From the NCBI GenBank assembly GCA_002306815.1, contig DBTA01000036.1, forward strand, positions 25,490 to 89,489: a DNA stretch of 64,000 nt, written 5' to 3'. Under the pieces are notes generated by a model that saw only the letters and a program-made list of their open reading frames with translations, ran no database searches and had not been told where the DNA came from. Both the position numbers and the translations under genes were made by a program. How positions within the stretch are numbered: the stretch's first letter is position 1; every line of letters begins with the position of its first letter. Of this stretch, positions 27,358 through 35,488 are shown in pieces. The DNA comes from Dehalococcoidia bacterium UBA1328 (GTDB taxonomy: Bacteria; Chloroflexota; Dehalococcoidia; Lucifugimonadales; Lucifugimonadaceae).

Positions 27358-28659
27358 TTGACCAAATCCGAAACCCAGTCGCTCGTAACCAGTTCGTTTG
27401 ACCGAACCGTCCTTCCCAACGGTCTGAGAGTTCTCACAAGCACCTTCCAACACACCAACGCAGTAAGCATTATTTTCTTATTCGGTGCGGGGTCACGTTA
27501 CGAAACCCCGGAACTTGCGGGGGCGTCTCATCTCTTCGAGCACATGCTCTTTAAAGGAACTGAATCACGACCTACACCACGCGAAATTTCTGAGGTTGTT
27601 GAAGGCGTTGGCGGTACTCTCAACGCATTCACAGATCGGGAAGTTACCGGTTACTGGTGCCGTGTCGCTCAGCCAAACTATCGCGACAGCATCGACCTAC
27701 TTGCCGACATGACCTTGAATTCTCTATTCAAGGACGAAGACATCGCCAAAGAGAAGCAAGTCGTCTACGAAGAGATCAGGGCTTCACACGATTCACCCGG
27801 TGCGCGAGTTTCAATGATGCTCGACAACCTACTTTGGCCAGATCAACCACTGGGCCGTGATATCGCTGGCTCTGTGGAATCGGTTGGAGCAATTTCACGA
27901 GAAGATATGCTCAAATATCTCGAAACTCAGTACGTTGCGTCGAACACAGTCATCGCGGTGGCAGGAAACGTCGATCACAAGGAAGTGGTCGATCAGGTAA
28001 GCGAACTTATTGGCGGACTTCACGACGGTGAAATACTTCCAATGTTCCCGTACGAGGCAAAGCAGCCACAAAAAAGGGTAGCTCTCGAATACCGTCCCAC
28101 AGAGCAAGCGCATGTTGCGTTTGGCCTGCCTGGACTCGCCGCTGATGATCCAGACCGACACGCTCTTTCGATCATGTCGGTGATTCTTGGCGAAACGATG
28201 AGCAGTCGACTTTTCGAAGAAGTACGCGAACACCGTGGCCTCGCTTACGACATTCACAGTGGTGCGCACTTTTTGAGCGACACCGGAGCATTTGTCGTCG
28301 AATCAGGCATTGATCCCGCTAGAGTCGATGAGGCAATCCCGGTAATTCTTCATGAACTCGCAAAAATGCGCGAAGGCGTCACGGAAACCGAGTGGAAGCA
28401 AGCCCTAGAACTCACCAAGGGACGAATGATGCTTCGGATGGAAGAGAGCCGTGCGGTTTCCAGCTTCCTCGGAATCCAGGAACTTTTACGTGACAACGTT
28501 GAAACCGTCGACGAAATCCTCGCCAAAATATCTTCTGTATCCATGGAAGACATCAAGCGAGCCGCACAGCGTGTGATCAAAGCTGAAAACCTTGTGCTCT
28601 CTATCGTAGGACCATTCGAGGACAACGAACACTTCGAATCAATGCTCACTTTCGAGTAG
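27358..28659 (+). CDS. M16 family zinc peptidase (mitochondrial processing peptidase-like)
   Basis: About 433 residues. The inverted zinc motif HLFEHMLFKGT (HxxEH) follows RYETPELAGAS. The third ligand Glu is expected in the VVYEEIRASHDSP region about 75 residues on. A second domain holds FEEVREHRGLAYDIHSGA, the R/Y motif of M16B proteins. Length fits single-unit M16B proteins such as YmxG/PqqL halves. It probably degrades peptides in the cytoplasm. TTG 27358 gives MTKSETQSLVTSSFDRTVLP; a start at 27286 would lie inside the predicted -10 box. The ribosome binding site is not obvious, so the exact start is uncertain. Confidence 0.92.
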   Translation: MTKSETQSLVTSSFDRTVLPNGLRVLTSTFQHTNAVSIIFLFGAGSRYETPELAGASHLFEHMLFKGTESRPTPREISEVVEGVGGTLNAFTDREVTGYWCRVAQPNYRDSIDLLADMTLNSLFKDEDIAKEKQVVYEEIRASHDSPGARVSMMLDNLLWPDQPLGRDIAGSVESVGAISREDMLKYLETQYVASNTVIAVAGNVDHKEVVDQVSELIGGLHDGEILPMFPYEAKQPQKRVALEYRPTEQAHVAFGLPGLAADDPDRHALSIMSVILGETMSSRLFEEVREHRGLAYDIHSGAHFLSDTGAFVVESGIDPARVDEAIPVILHELAKMREGVTETEWKQALELTKGRMMLRMEESRAVSSFLGIQELLRDNVETVDEILAKISSVSMEDIKRAAQRVIKAENLVLSIVGPFEDNEHFESMLTFE

Positions 28660-28818
28660 CTTCCAGTAAACAACCTGATCTGCTTGAGACGGACAGTTAC
28701 AACTGATCATCTCGGGCTTTACTCGCTAGAAACAAAAACAAAAAAACTCATAAAAATCGTTTAAGCGTGTAGAAAAAACGCTAGGGCTTGAAAAATAAAC
28801 CGGCGTAGCTTGCTAGTC

Positions 28819-29310
28819 ATGTTGACAAGACAAGCACCTCCATCCGACTTCAAGTGGCAAGCGGACAACATCCGTGCCCTGCGTACTCACCTTGGTCTCT
28901 CACAAACTGCGCTTTCCCGAGAAATTGGCATTCGGCAGCAGACAATTAGTGAGTGGGAGACCGGGATGTATGCCCCTCGTGGAGCCAGCGTCACGATTCT
29001 CACACTCCTTGCCGTGAGCTCAAATTTCCAGTTCGAACCCGAAAAGGCTGAAGAGAGTAAGATTCGACCGTTGCTTAACGAGAAGACAGCCCGTCCGACT
29101 CAAAATCTCGCACCACGAAGAGCTGCCGACGCCAGACCAGTATCCGCACGATCAGAGCATCCAGCACAGGCTCAACGCTTGACGTTTGAAGCAGCGAAAG
29201 CCGCTCAGACCGATCGACGAACAGGCACTTACAACTCGGTAATTCACAACTCAACGTATTTCGAGTCACGCTCAGCTGGTGCTGTGAACCGACTCGAAGT
29301 GCCCATGTAA
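28819..29310 (+). CDS. XRE-family helix-turn-helix regulator
   Basis: 163 residues. An HTH_3 domain occupies roughly residues 15-75: NIRALRTHLGLSQTALSREI, then IRQQTISEWETGMYAPRG, the recognition helix and the conserved W-E-x-G-x-x-x-P-R-G. The remaining 85 or so residues are rich in Ala, Arg, Gln and Pro and look disordered, with no ligand-binding domain. ATG 28819 is preferred over TTG 28810, which adds only three residues. It stands alone between the M16 peptidase and a hairpin, with AT-rich DNA upstream (28740-28800). Its target is unknown. Confidence 0.82.
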   Translation: MLTRQAPPSDFKWQADNIRALRTHLGLSQTALSREIGIRQQTISEWETGMYAPRGASVTILTLLAVSSNFQFEPEKAEESKIRPLLNEKTARPTQNLAPRRAADARPVSARSEHPAQAQRLTFEAAKAAQTDRRTGTYNSVIHNSTYFESRSAGAVNRLEVPM

Positions 29311-29342
29311 ACCGAGAAAAAGATGAATCACTTCTGACGCAG

Positions 29343-29376
29343 GAAACCTGTCTCGAATTCGACCAAGACAGGTTTC
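29343..29376 (+). terminator. Hairpin after the XRE gene
   Basis: GAAACCTGTCT (29343-29353) and AGACAGGTTTC (29366-29376) form a perfect 11-bp stem with a 12-base loop, 33 bases after the XRE stop. The following TATGTTTAAAA is T-rich but broken, so it is a terminator or possibly an operator. Confidence 0.65.
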
Positions 29377-29399
29377 TATGTTTAAAAAGCAACGACTCT

Positions 29400-29429
29400 T
29401 TGACACTCCACTCGTAACCAGAATACGAT
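29400..29429 (+). promoter_or_regulatory. Sigma-70-like promoter before the AsnC-domain gene
   Basis: A perfect TTGACA (29400-29405), an 18-base spacer and TACGAT (29424-29429). The next gene starts at 29457 with its own Shine-Dalgarno, giving a leader of about 20 bases. It probably drives the 29.4-33.8 kb gene run. Confidence 0.65.
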
Positions 29430-29456
29430 GGCGCAACGCGCAAACGGAGAAATCGC

Positions 29457-29693
29457 TTGGCTACCCGTGCATACATCCTGATTGAGACCGCAGTTGGCAA
29501 AACTAAGGACGTTTCAGTCGCGCTCAAGGGAATGGACATGATGAACTCAGTCGATACCGTTACGGGTCCGTGGGACATCATCGCCGTAGCCGAGGCTGAT
29601 GACCTGCCAAGCATTGGCGATTTGATTAGCGACGGTATGCACGGAGTACCTGGAATCGTAAAAACCGTGACTTGCCTCTCGATGAGAAGCTAA
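29457..29693 (+). CDS. Stand-alone Lrp/AsnC effector (RAM) domain protein
   Basis: 78 residues that match only the C-terminal ligand-binding half of Lrp/AsnC regulators. RAYILIETAVGKTKDVSVAL, then VDTVTGPWDIIAVAEADD and LISDGMHGVPGIVKTVTCL, follow the beta-alpha-beta-beta-alpha-beta RAM fold with its Gly-rich ligand loop. No HTH is present, so it cannot bind DNA by itself. Such single-domain proteins may sense amino acids or bind a partner regulator. The start is TTG at 29457, seven bases after GGAG. It sits 48 bases upstream of the acyl-CoA dehydrogenase pair and likely shares its transcript. Confidence 0.85.
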   Translation: MATRAYILIETAVGKTKDVSVALKGMDMMNSVDTVTGPWDIIAVAEADDLPSIGDLISDGMHGVPGIVKTVTCLSMRS

Positions 29694-29741
29694 TCTTTCA
29701 ACAATCGGAACCGTCCGATTACACGGGCGGAGAATCACACC

Positions 29742-30917
29742 TTGCGCTTCGACTTCACCACTGAAGAAAAAGAATTCAAAAACCAACTCAGTTCTTTCCT
29801 CGATGAAGCGCTCCCTGAAGACTGGCATGGGCCCGCCGACGAATCGCGCGATGATCACTGGGCACTAAATCAGCAAATCAAAAGAGGTCTTGCTGAACGC
29901 GGCTGGCTCGTAATGAGCTGGCCAAAAGAGTACGGTGGCGCTGACTCGTCGCCAATGATGAACACCATCTTTGCCGAACAGATGGCGTATCGCCGAGCTC
30001 CGGGCCACGATCGCTTCGGAACCAGAATGTTCGGTCCGACGCTAATGCGGTTTGGTACCGAAGAACAGCGTAAAAAATATCTCGGATCAATAGCTCGTGG
30101 CGAAATTCAGTGGTGTCAGGGCTATTCAGAACCCAACTCCGGTTCCGATCTCGCTTCGTTGCAAACTCGAGCTATCGACAAAGGCGACTATTTCGAAGTT
30201 ACAGGCGCAAAAATCTGGACGTCGCTAGCTCACCGCGCCGACATGATGTTCATGCTGGTTCGAACTGACCTTGATGCAACACCTCACAAGGGAATCAGCT
30301 TGCTCATGGTCGATATGAAAGCACCGGGCGTCGAAGTAAACCCGATCATCAACATGGCGGGAGTTCACAGCTTCAACCAGGTCGTATTCGATCAAGTCAA
30401 AGTTCCGAAGGAAAACCTTATTGGCGACATGAACGACGGCTGGCGAGCGGGAATGACAGTCCTGAATTTCGAGCGTTCCGGAATCGACTACGCAGCATGG
30501 GCACGGGCAGCTCTCGAAGAACTGATCGACTACGTGAAAAGTGAAGACTCAGAAGTAAATTCCCTGAAGTCAGATCCCACGGTCGGCAGAAAGCTCGCTG
30601 AGCTCCAAGTGGAAGTCGAAGCAGCGCGACTCATGTGCTACGACGTTTCGTATCGACAGGGCAAAGGTGAAATTCCCTCGTCCGAAGCATCCATGAGCAA
30701 GGTTGTCGCCACGGAGACGTACATAAAGGTACTCGATTATGGTCTCGAACTGCTCGGTATGTACGGCGTGCTCGAACCTGGGTCGAATCAGGCAGAGCTT
30801 CAAGGCAGGTTCTTCAAACTCCGAATGTTCTACACATCGGGACCAATTCTTGCTGGCACGAACGAGATTCAAAAGAACATCATTGCTCAACGCGGACTTG
30901 GGCTGCCCAGAAAATAG
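29742..30917 (+). CDS. Acyl-CoA dehydrogenase, subunit A of a pair
   Basis: 391 residues, FAD-dependent alpha,beta-dehydrogenation of an acyl-CoA with electrons passed to ETF. The FAD-contact block is WCQGYSEPNSGSDLASLQT, followed by EVTGAKIWTSLAHRADMMF. The usual C-terminal catalytic-base motif YEGT reads ILAGT here (Ala at 371), so the MCAD-type glutamate is missing. A glutamate in VLNFERSGI (about 244) lies where isovaleryl-CoA dehydrogenase has its base, and may substitute. Start is TTG 29742 after GGAG. The partner gene follows 20 bases downstream. This arrangement matches heterotetrameric acyl-CoA dehydrogenases of steroid and branched-substrate catabolism. The actual substrate is unknown. 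Confidence 0.92.
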   Translation: MRFDFTTEEKEFKNQLSSFLDEALPEDWHGPADESRDDHWALNQQIKRGLAERGWLVMSWPKEYGGADSSPMMNTIFAEQMAYRRAPGHDRFGTRMFGPTLMRFGTEEQRKKYLGSIARGEIQWCQGYSEPNSGSDLASLQTRAIDKGDYFEVTGAKIWTSLAHRADMMFMLVRTDLDATPHKGISLLMVDMKAPGVEVNPIINMAGVHSFNQVVFDQVKVPKENLIGDMNDGWRAGMTVLNFERSGIDYAAWARAALEELIDYVKSEDSEVNSLKSDPTVGRKLAELQVEVEAARLMCYDVSYRQGKGEIPSSEASMSKVVATETYIKVLDYGLELLGMYGVLEPGSNQAELQGRFFKLRMFYTSGPILAGTNEIQKNIIAQRGLGLPRK

Positions 30918-30937
30918 TGGCTGATTGGTAACCAGAC

Positions 30938-32053
30938 TTGGACTTCGGACTAACAGAAACTCAAGAACTAATTCGATCCTCAGCGCGCGAATTTCTTGAG
31001 CAAAACTCGTCTCCCGAAGTAGTTAGGGTGATTGCCAGTGGTGATGACGAGGCAATATCCACACTATGGAAATCCGTTGTCGATCTCGGCTGGTCTTCTC
31101 TGACTGTTTCCGAAGAACACAGCGGAGCTGGTCTTACCTTTAGTGACCTCGCCGTTCTCCTTGAGGAGTTAGGAGCGCACCTGGCACCAACTCCTCTAGT
31201 CGAATCGTCAATCTCAGTATGGATCATCGAGAGATACGGATCTGACTCGCTCAAATCCGAACTGCTCCCGCAAATCTCATCTGGAGAAATTCTTGTCACC
31301 CCGGCAATAGTCGAACGAGATGCCTCGTGGGATCCAGAATCAACACGAGTTGCGGCGACGCAGTCGGATTCGAGCCTCATCGTGTCTGGAGAAAAACGGT
31401 TCGTCGCATTCGGAGAACGGGCAACTCACGCTCTAACCCTGGTCCGAATCTACGACCAACCCGCCCTTGCCGTTATTCCGATATGGCAAGCGGAAAACGT
31501 CGAAAAAACTCCACTCGATCACGCCTCTGGAGTTCCGGTCTGTTCACTTAGCTTCAATGAATTTGAAGTTGGCCAAAGCAACGTTCTGGCAACTGGAAAC
31601 ACTGCGATCGAAGCCGCTAAAGAACTTATCGCAGTAGGAAGCGTGGCTCGATCAGCGCAACTCGCCGGACTCGGCAGAGCTGTTGTCAATGCCACAGTTG
31701 ACTACACCGCTAATCGAGAACAGTTCGGCAGGGCTGTCGGTTCTTTTCAGGCAATTCAGCACCATCTTGCAGAAATGGCTATCGCATCTAAGCAAGTAAA
31801 CCATCTGGTTCACGTCGCTGCACGGAGTTTTTCACGCGATGGTTATTCGATTGAGGCGGCTGCCCGAGCAAAAATTGCAGCAAGCGACAAGATTTCGCAG
31901 GTTTGCTGGACAGCTCATCAGTGTCACGGCGCTATAGGTTTCACATGGGAACACAACTTGCACCTCTATACTCGCAGGGCACTAGCCTGGAAAACTGACT
32001 ACGGCGATTCAGCATTCCACCAGTCGATTCTGGCGGAAGCGTTGGGTTTGTAA
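30938..32053 (+). CDS. Acyl-CoA dehydrogenase, subunit B of a pair
   Basis: 371 residues, the shorter and more diverged partner. The N-terminal helical domain begins MDFGLTETQELIRSSAREFL. The middle beta domain is less conserved: the S-E-P-x-x-G-S-D flavin motif of subunit A is replaced by TPAIVERDASWDPESTRV. The C-terminal domain has ANREQFGRAVGSFQAIQHHL and CHGAIGFTWEHNLHLYTRR, typical of the second subunit of mycobacterial-type heterotetramers. The start is TTG 30938. Its weak middle motif suggests it works only together with the upstream protein. Confidence 0.9.
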   Translation: MDFGLTETQELIRSSAREFLEQNSSPEVVRVIASGDDEAISTLWKSVVDLGWSSLTVSEEHSGAGLTFSDLAVLLEELGAHLAPTPLVESSISVWIIERYGSDSLKSELLPQISSGEILVTPAIVERDASWDPESTRVAATQSDSSLIVSGEKRFVAFGERATHALTLVRIYDQPALAVIPIWQAENVEKTPLDHASGVPVCSLSFNEFEVGQSNVLATGNTAIEAAKELIAVGSVARSAQLAGLGRAVVNATVDYTANREQFGRAVGSFQAIQHHLAEMAIASKQVNHLVHVAARSFSRDGYSIEAAARAKIAASDKISQVCWTAHQCHGAIGFTWEHNLHLYTRRALAWKTDYGDSAFHQSILAEALGL

Positions 32054-32064
32054 GGAAAAATCAT

Positions 32065-32463
32065 ATGTCGTGGTCCGCAGAAGAAGAGCGAAACCAACTC
32101 AGGGAACAGGACTGCCTGTTTTGCAAAATCGTCCACGGTGAAATGCCATCGACAGAGTTGTATTCAGACGAGCAATGCATGGCGTTCAACGACATAAATC
32201 CCGTGGCCAATGTTCACGTGCTTATCGTCCCACGAGATCATGTAACCCACCTGACAGCAGCAACCGAGCAGCATGAACAGCTTATGGGACACATGCTCCG
32301 AGTTGGTGCCCGTGTTGCAAAACAAATAGGAATATCTGACAACGGCTACCGTTTGGCGATCAACCAGGGTGTCGATGCTGGACAAATCGTTGACCACCTC
32401 CACATTCACGTTCTAGGTGGCGGACAACTCGACAATCTCGGAACCCCTCGGGGATCAATGTAA
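32065..32463 (+). CDS. HIT-family (histidine triad) nucleotide-binding protein
   Basis: 132 residues. The catalytic histidine triad is HLHIHVLGG near the C-terminus, preceded by INQGVDAGQIVDHLH. The N-terminal CLFCKIVHGEMPSTELYSDE has the paired Cys and the I-x-x-G-E-x-P-x block of HINT-type proteins. These are small cytoplasmic purine nucleoside phosphoramidases or AMP-lysine hydrolases. ATG 32065 follows AAGGA with a suitable gap, 11 bases after the acyl-CoA dehydrogenase stop, so it is probably co-transcribed. Confidence 0.95.
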   Translation: MSWSAEEERNQLREQDCLFCKIVHGEMPSTELYSDEQCMAFNDINPVANVHVLIVPRDHVTHLTAATEQHEQLMGHMLRVGARVAKQIGISDNGYRLAINQGVDAGQIVDHLHIHVLGGGQLDNLGTPRGSM

Positions 32464-32513
32464 AAACTTGCTTCCACAATTCGATCGACTGCATCGCATG
32501 AGAGTTGAAGTTC

Positions 32514-33785
32514 GTGCGATTTGAACTTCCTTCGCTGCTACGCGGCACGAGCTATTCGGCATTCAAGTTCCGTGAATATCGACTTTTCTGGATAGCAGCC
32601 GCATTTTCTAACATTGGCATGTGGTCGCTAGTCTGGGGGCGATTGTGGCTCATGCGCACGCTTACCGAATCTGAATTGACTCTTGGACTGGTTGCCACAG
32701 CGAATCTAGCTCCGGTGTTGCTTTTCTCAATGTGGGGCGGCGTGCTTGCCGATAGGTTCAACCGGCTCAAGATAGTTCGATTCACTCGCCTGATGTTCGC
32801 GTTCGCAACTCTTGGAACCGGGGTGCTCATTCAGAGTGGATTAGTTCAGCCTTGGCACGTGCTTGTAATCGCCAGTCTCACAGGCACACTGCTTGCCTTC
32901 GACATTCCTTCTCGATCGGCAATGGTTGCGTCAATAGTGCCGAAAGAACACATTGCAGGCGCAATTTCGCTCTATTCGATCGTTTTCGGATCAGCAGCGA
33001 TCGTAGGACCAGTCCTGTTCACGCCACTGGTTGGTGCATGGGGGCTCGAAGGATTGTTCTACATAATAGGCGCTTCGTATGTACTTACAGTGGTCACTCT
33101 TCTCATGATGACTACCGAAGGCCACAAAGTTGAAGCAACCAGCAAAACCGCGCTCGAAGGGTTGATTCAGGGATTCAAATATCTGAGAGAACAGAAAACA
33201 ATCGCCTCGGTAATCCTCCTCGGAATCACTCTAGGCATTTTTGGTTCTTCATTCGAAACACTACTACCTGTCTTCACCGAGGAAATATTCTTCGGAGGCG
33301 AGGGAGCCTACGGACAGCTTCTACTTGGAACCGGGATTGGAGGGCTCACCGCCACCACAGTGATCACGCTTATCGGTCGCAGAGTACGCCCAGCGCTGTA
33401 CTTGATGATCTCTGGTGTTGGAGTTGGCGCAATGCAATTGTTATTCGCAAGGGTTGACGTGCTCAACATCGCCATCCTGGTAGCGGGAGTTCTAGGTGGA
33501 TTCAAAGTAGTTCTAGGCACCATGAACACCACGGTCGTCCAAACTCTTGTCGAAGAAGAGTTCAGAGGGCGAGTCATGAGCATCAACCAACTCACCTGGG
33601 GCGCTTCGGCACTGGGAGGGTTACTTATGGGCTATCTCGCCCAACGGTTCGACGCACCAACCGCGATGACTCTTGGCGGCTCAGTCGCCATAGCCGCAAC
33701 TCTGCTAGTGGGCAATCGACTCCTTCTCACTTTCGGCCTAGGCACAAAACTAGCGCCCGAAACCGAAAAATCCGTCCAGCCCTGA
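32514..33785 (+). CDS. MFS efflux transporter (EntS/MFS_3 type)
   Basis: About 423 residues with 10-12 hydrophobic helices. The N-terminus FKFREYRLFWIAAAFSNIG and the loop VLADRFNRLKIVRFTRL after TM2 are characteristic of the MFS_3 exporters related to EntS and macrolide efflux pumps. A second conserved segment, VQTLVEEEFRGRVMSINQL, is the family's C-half cytoplasmic loop. It probably exports a small lipophilic compound; the substrate is not predictable. I take GTG 32514, with a GAGAG nine bases before it; TTG 32505 is three codons longer. The small stem GACAC-GAAA-GTGTC at 33805-33818 just after the stop could be a weak transcript end. Confidence 0.88.
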   Translation: MRFELPSLLRGTSYSAFKFREYRLFWIAAAFSNIGMWSLVWGRLWLMRTLTESELTLGLVATANLAPVLLFSMWGGVLADRFNRLKIVRFTRLMFAFATLGTGVLIQSGLVQPWHVLVIASLTGTLLAFDIPSRSAMVASIVPKEHIAGAISLYSIVFGSAAIVGPVLFTPLVGAWGLEGLFYIIGASYVLTVVTLLMMTTEGHKVEATSKTALEGLIQGFKYLREQKTIASVILLGITLGIFGSSFETLLPVFTEEIFFGGEGAYGQLLLGTGIGGLTATTVITLIGRRVRPALYLMISGVGVGAMQLLFARVDVLNIAILVAGVLGGFKVVLGTMNTTVVQTLVEEEFRGRVMSINQLTWGASALGGLLMGYLAQRFDAPTAMTLGGSVAIAATLLVGNRLLLTFGLGTKLAPETEKSVQP

Positions 33786-33989
33786 TCGCCGCCCGGTTGC
33801 CTGGGACACGAAAGTGTCGCATTGAATGAGTTTTCACTTAAATCGCAACAACGAAAATCACGTAAAAATAAGTTGCGAGGAAACCCCTTCGTGGGCATAA
33901 TGAGCGCTTTCGATCAGAGGACAAGTTTTACTGTTCCCTATTGGTGATCTGAGTCTCTTGTAAAAGCTCAGGCTTTCAGGCTGATATTT

Positions 33990-34025
33990 CTGTGTTTTCA
34001 GCTTGAACTATCTGTAAAAACACAG
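33990..34025 (+). promoter_or_regulatory. Inverted repeat in the leader of the molybdenum hydroxylase operon
   Basis: CTGTGTTTT (33990-33998) and AAAACACAG (34017-34025) are perfect 9-base complements around an 18-base loop, 15 bases before the first gene. The stem can extend by a few pairs into GGAAA, part of the purine-rich ribosome binding region, so it might gate translation or bind a regulator. No known riboswitch class is recognised. Confidence 0.4.
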
Positions 34026-34040
34026 GAAAGGAGAGCGCGC

Positions 34041-34910
34041 TTGCACCCGTTTGCATACGTTGCCCCAAACACGGTAGCTGAAGCAGTAGCCGTATTAGCC
34101 GAACACGGTGATCGAGCCCGACCGCTGGCAGGCGGTACTGACCTTCTGGTCAAAGCTCGCGCCAACGTCTGGGAGCTTGATGCAGTTGTTGACGTCAAGA
34201 ACATCCCGGAACTCATGTCACTTTCCGTCAACGGTGATGGACTCAGCATTGGCGCAGGCGTGCCTTGCTACCAGGTTTACGAGAATGAAGAGATTCAGGC
34301 TCAGTATCCGGGAATCGTTGACGGAGCATCCATCATTGGTGGAATCCAGGTACAGTCTCGAGCAGGTCTCGGCGGAAACCTTTGTAACGCTGCACCATCC
34401 GCAGACGGCATCCCGTCCCTAATTGCTTACGGCGCTGTTGCAAAAATCTCAGGATCTAACGGCAACCGGGAAGTTGCTATTGAAGACTTCGCAACTGGCC
34501 CGAGCCGCACCGTTCTAGATAACGATGAGCTTCTGACCAGCATTGAAGTACCAAAGCCTGCTGCAAACTCAGGCGCTGCATACACTCGATTCATCCCACG
34601 AAATGAGATGGACATCGCTGTAGCTGCTGTAGGCGCATTCGTGCAGCTCGACTCTTCAGGTCAGAACTTCGAATCCGCCCGAATTGCTCTCGCTTCGGTT
34701 GGCCCGACGCCAATCCTCGCAAAGGCAGCTGGCGACAGCCTCGCAGGCAAGCCAGTCAACGACGAGTCGATCGACGCTGCTGCTGCACTCGCTAAAGACG
34801 CTGCAACACCTATCACCGACATGCGCGGTACGGTCGACCAGCGAAAACACCTCGTAGAAGTATTGACCGGTCGAATGCTCCGACAGGCCGTAGAACGGGC
34901 AAGGGGCTAA
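34041..34910 (+). CDS. Molybdenum hydroxylase FAD-binding (medium) subunit
   Basis: 289 residues, CoxM/CutM/XdhB-like. The FAD site is ARPLAGGTDLLVKAR and, about 75 residues on, RAGLGGNLCNAAPSADGIPS, the AGG-x-T-(D/S) and T-I/L-GGN motifs of the family. The C-terminal CO_deh_flav_C domain follows (FIPRNEMDIAVAAVGAFV). It passes electrons from the 2Fe-2S centres of the small subunit to FAD and on to an acceptor. The start is TTG 34041 with GGAG seven bases before. The small subunit follows after seven bases and two large subunits after that, giving the medium-small-large gene order common in this enzyme class. Confidence 0.95.
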   Translation: MHPFAYVAPNTVAEAVAVLAEHGDRARPLAGGTDLLVKARANVWELDAVVDVKNIPELMSLSVNGDGLSIGAGVPCYQVYENEEIQAQYPGIVDGASIIGGIQVQSRAGLGGNLCNAAPSADGIPSLIAYGAVAKISGSNGNREVAIEDFATGPSRTVLDNDELLTSIEVPKPAANSGAAYTRFIPRNEMDIAVAAVGAFVQLDSSGQNFESARIALASVGPTPILAKAAGDSLAGKPVNDESIDAAAALAKDAATPITDMRGTVDQRKHLVEVLTGRMLRQAVERARG

Positions 34911-34917
34911 GGACATC

Positions 34918-35394
34918 ATGACAACTAACTTCCCAAGCAAGGTTCACATCACAACCACCATCAACGGTCAGCAGCACGAACTGCTCGTACCGGGTTACAT
35001 GAGCCTTCTCGACACACTCCGTGAACTGATCGGACTCACAGGAACGAAAGAAGGCTGTCTCGACGGCAACTGCGGTGCCTGCACGGTTAACGTTGACGGA
35101 CGAATCGTTGACTCCTGCCTCGTTCTGGGTGCAGAGGTCGACGGTAAAGAAGTAAAAACCGTCGAAGGAATGGCAACTCCAGAAGGTCTCCACCCTCTCC
35201 AGCAGGCATTCCTGGAAGAGGCAGCCCTACAGTGCGGAATCTGCACACCTGGCTTCCTCGTAGCAGCAAAGGGATTGCTCGACAACGAGCCGTCGCCGAG
35301 TGAAGGTCGAATCCGACACTGGCTTGCAGGAAACCTCTGCCGATGCACGGGATACGACAAGATCGTCCGAGCAGTACAGAAGGCAAGCAGCTAA
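34918..35394 (+). CDS. Molybdenum hydroxylase 2Fe-2S (small) subunit
   Basis: 158 residues, CoxS/CutS/XdhC type. The plant-ferredoxin-like domain carries EGCLDGNCGACTV plus a fourth Cys in SCLVLG. The C-terminal helical 2Fe-2S domain has LQCGICTPGFLVAA and NLCRCTGYDKIV. All eight cluster cysteines are present. It relays electrons from the molybdenum centre to the FAD subunit. ATG 34918 follows AAGGAC. Because only one medium and one small subunit are encoded here, they may serve both of the following large subunits. Confidence 0.96.
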   Translation: MTTNFPSKVHITTTINGQQHELLVPGYMSLLDTLRELIGLTGTKEGCLDGNCGACTVNVDGRIVDSCLVLGAEVDGKEVKTVEGMATPEGLHPLQQAFLEEAALQCGICTPGFLVAAKGLLDNEPSPSEGRIRHWLAGNLCRCTGYDKIVRAVQKASS

Positions 35395-35488
35395 GACGAA
35401 CATTAAGAAACCTGTAGTCGATCCAAAAATCAATTACGACTACAGTGTTCCAAGAGTTACTGGTCCGCTGGGCCTGGAGACATAAATC

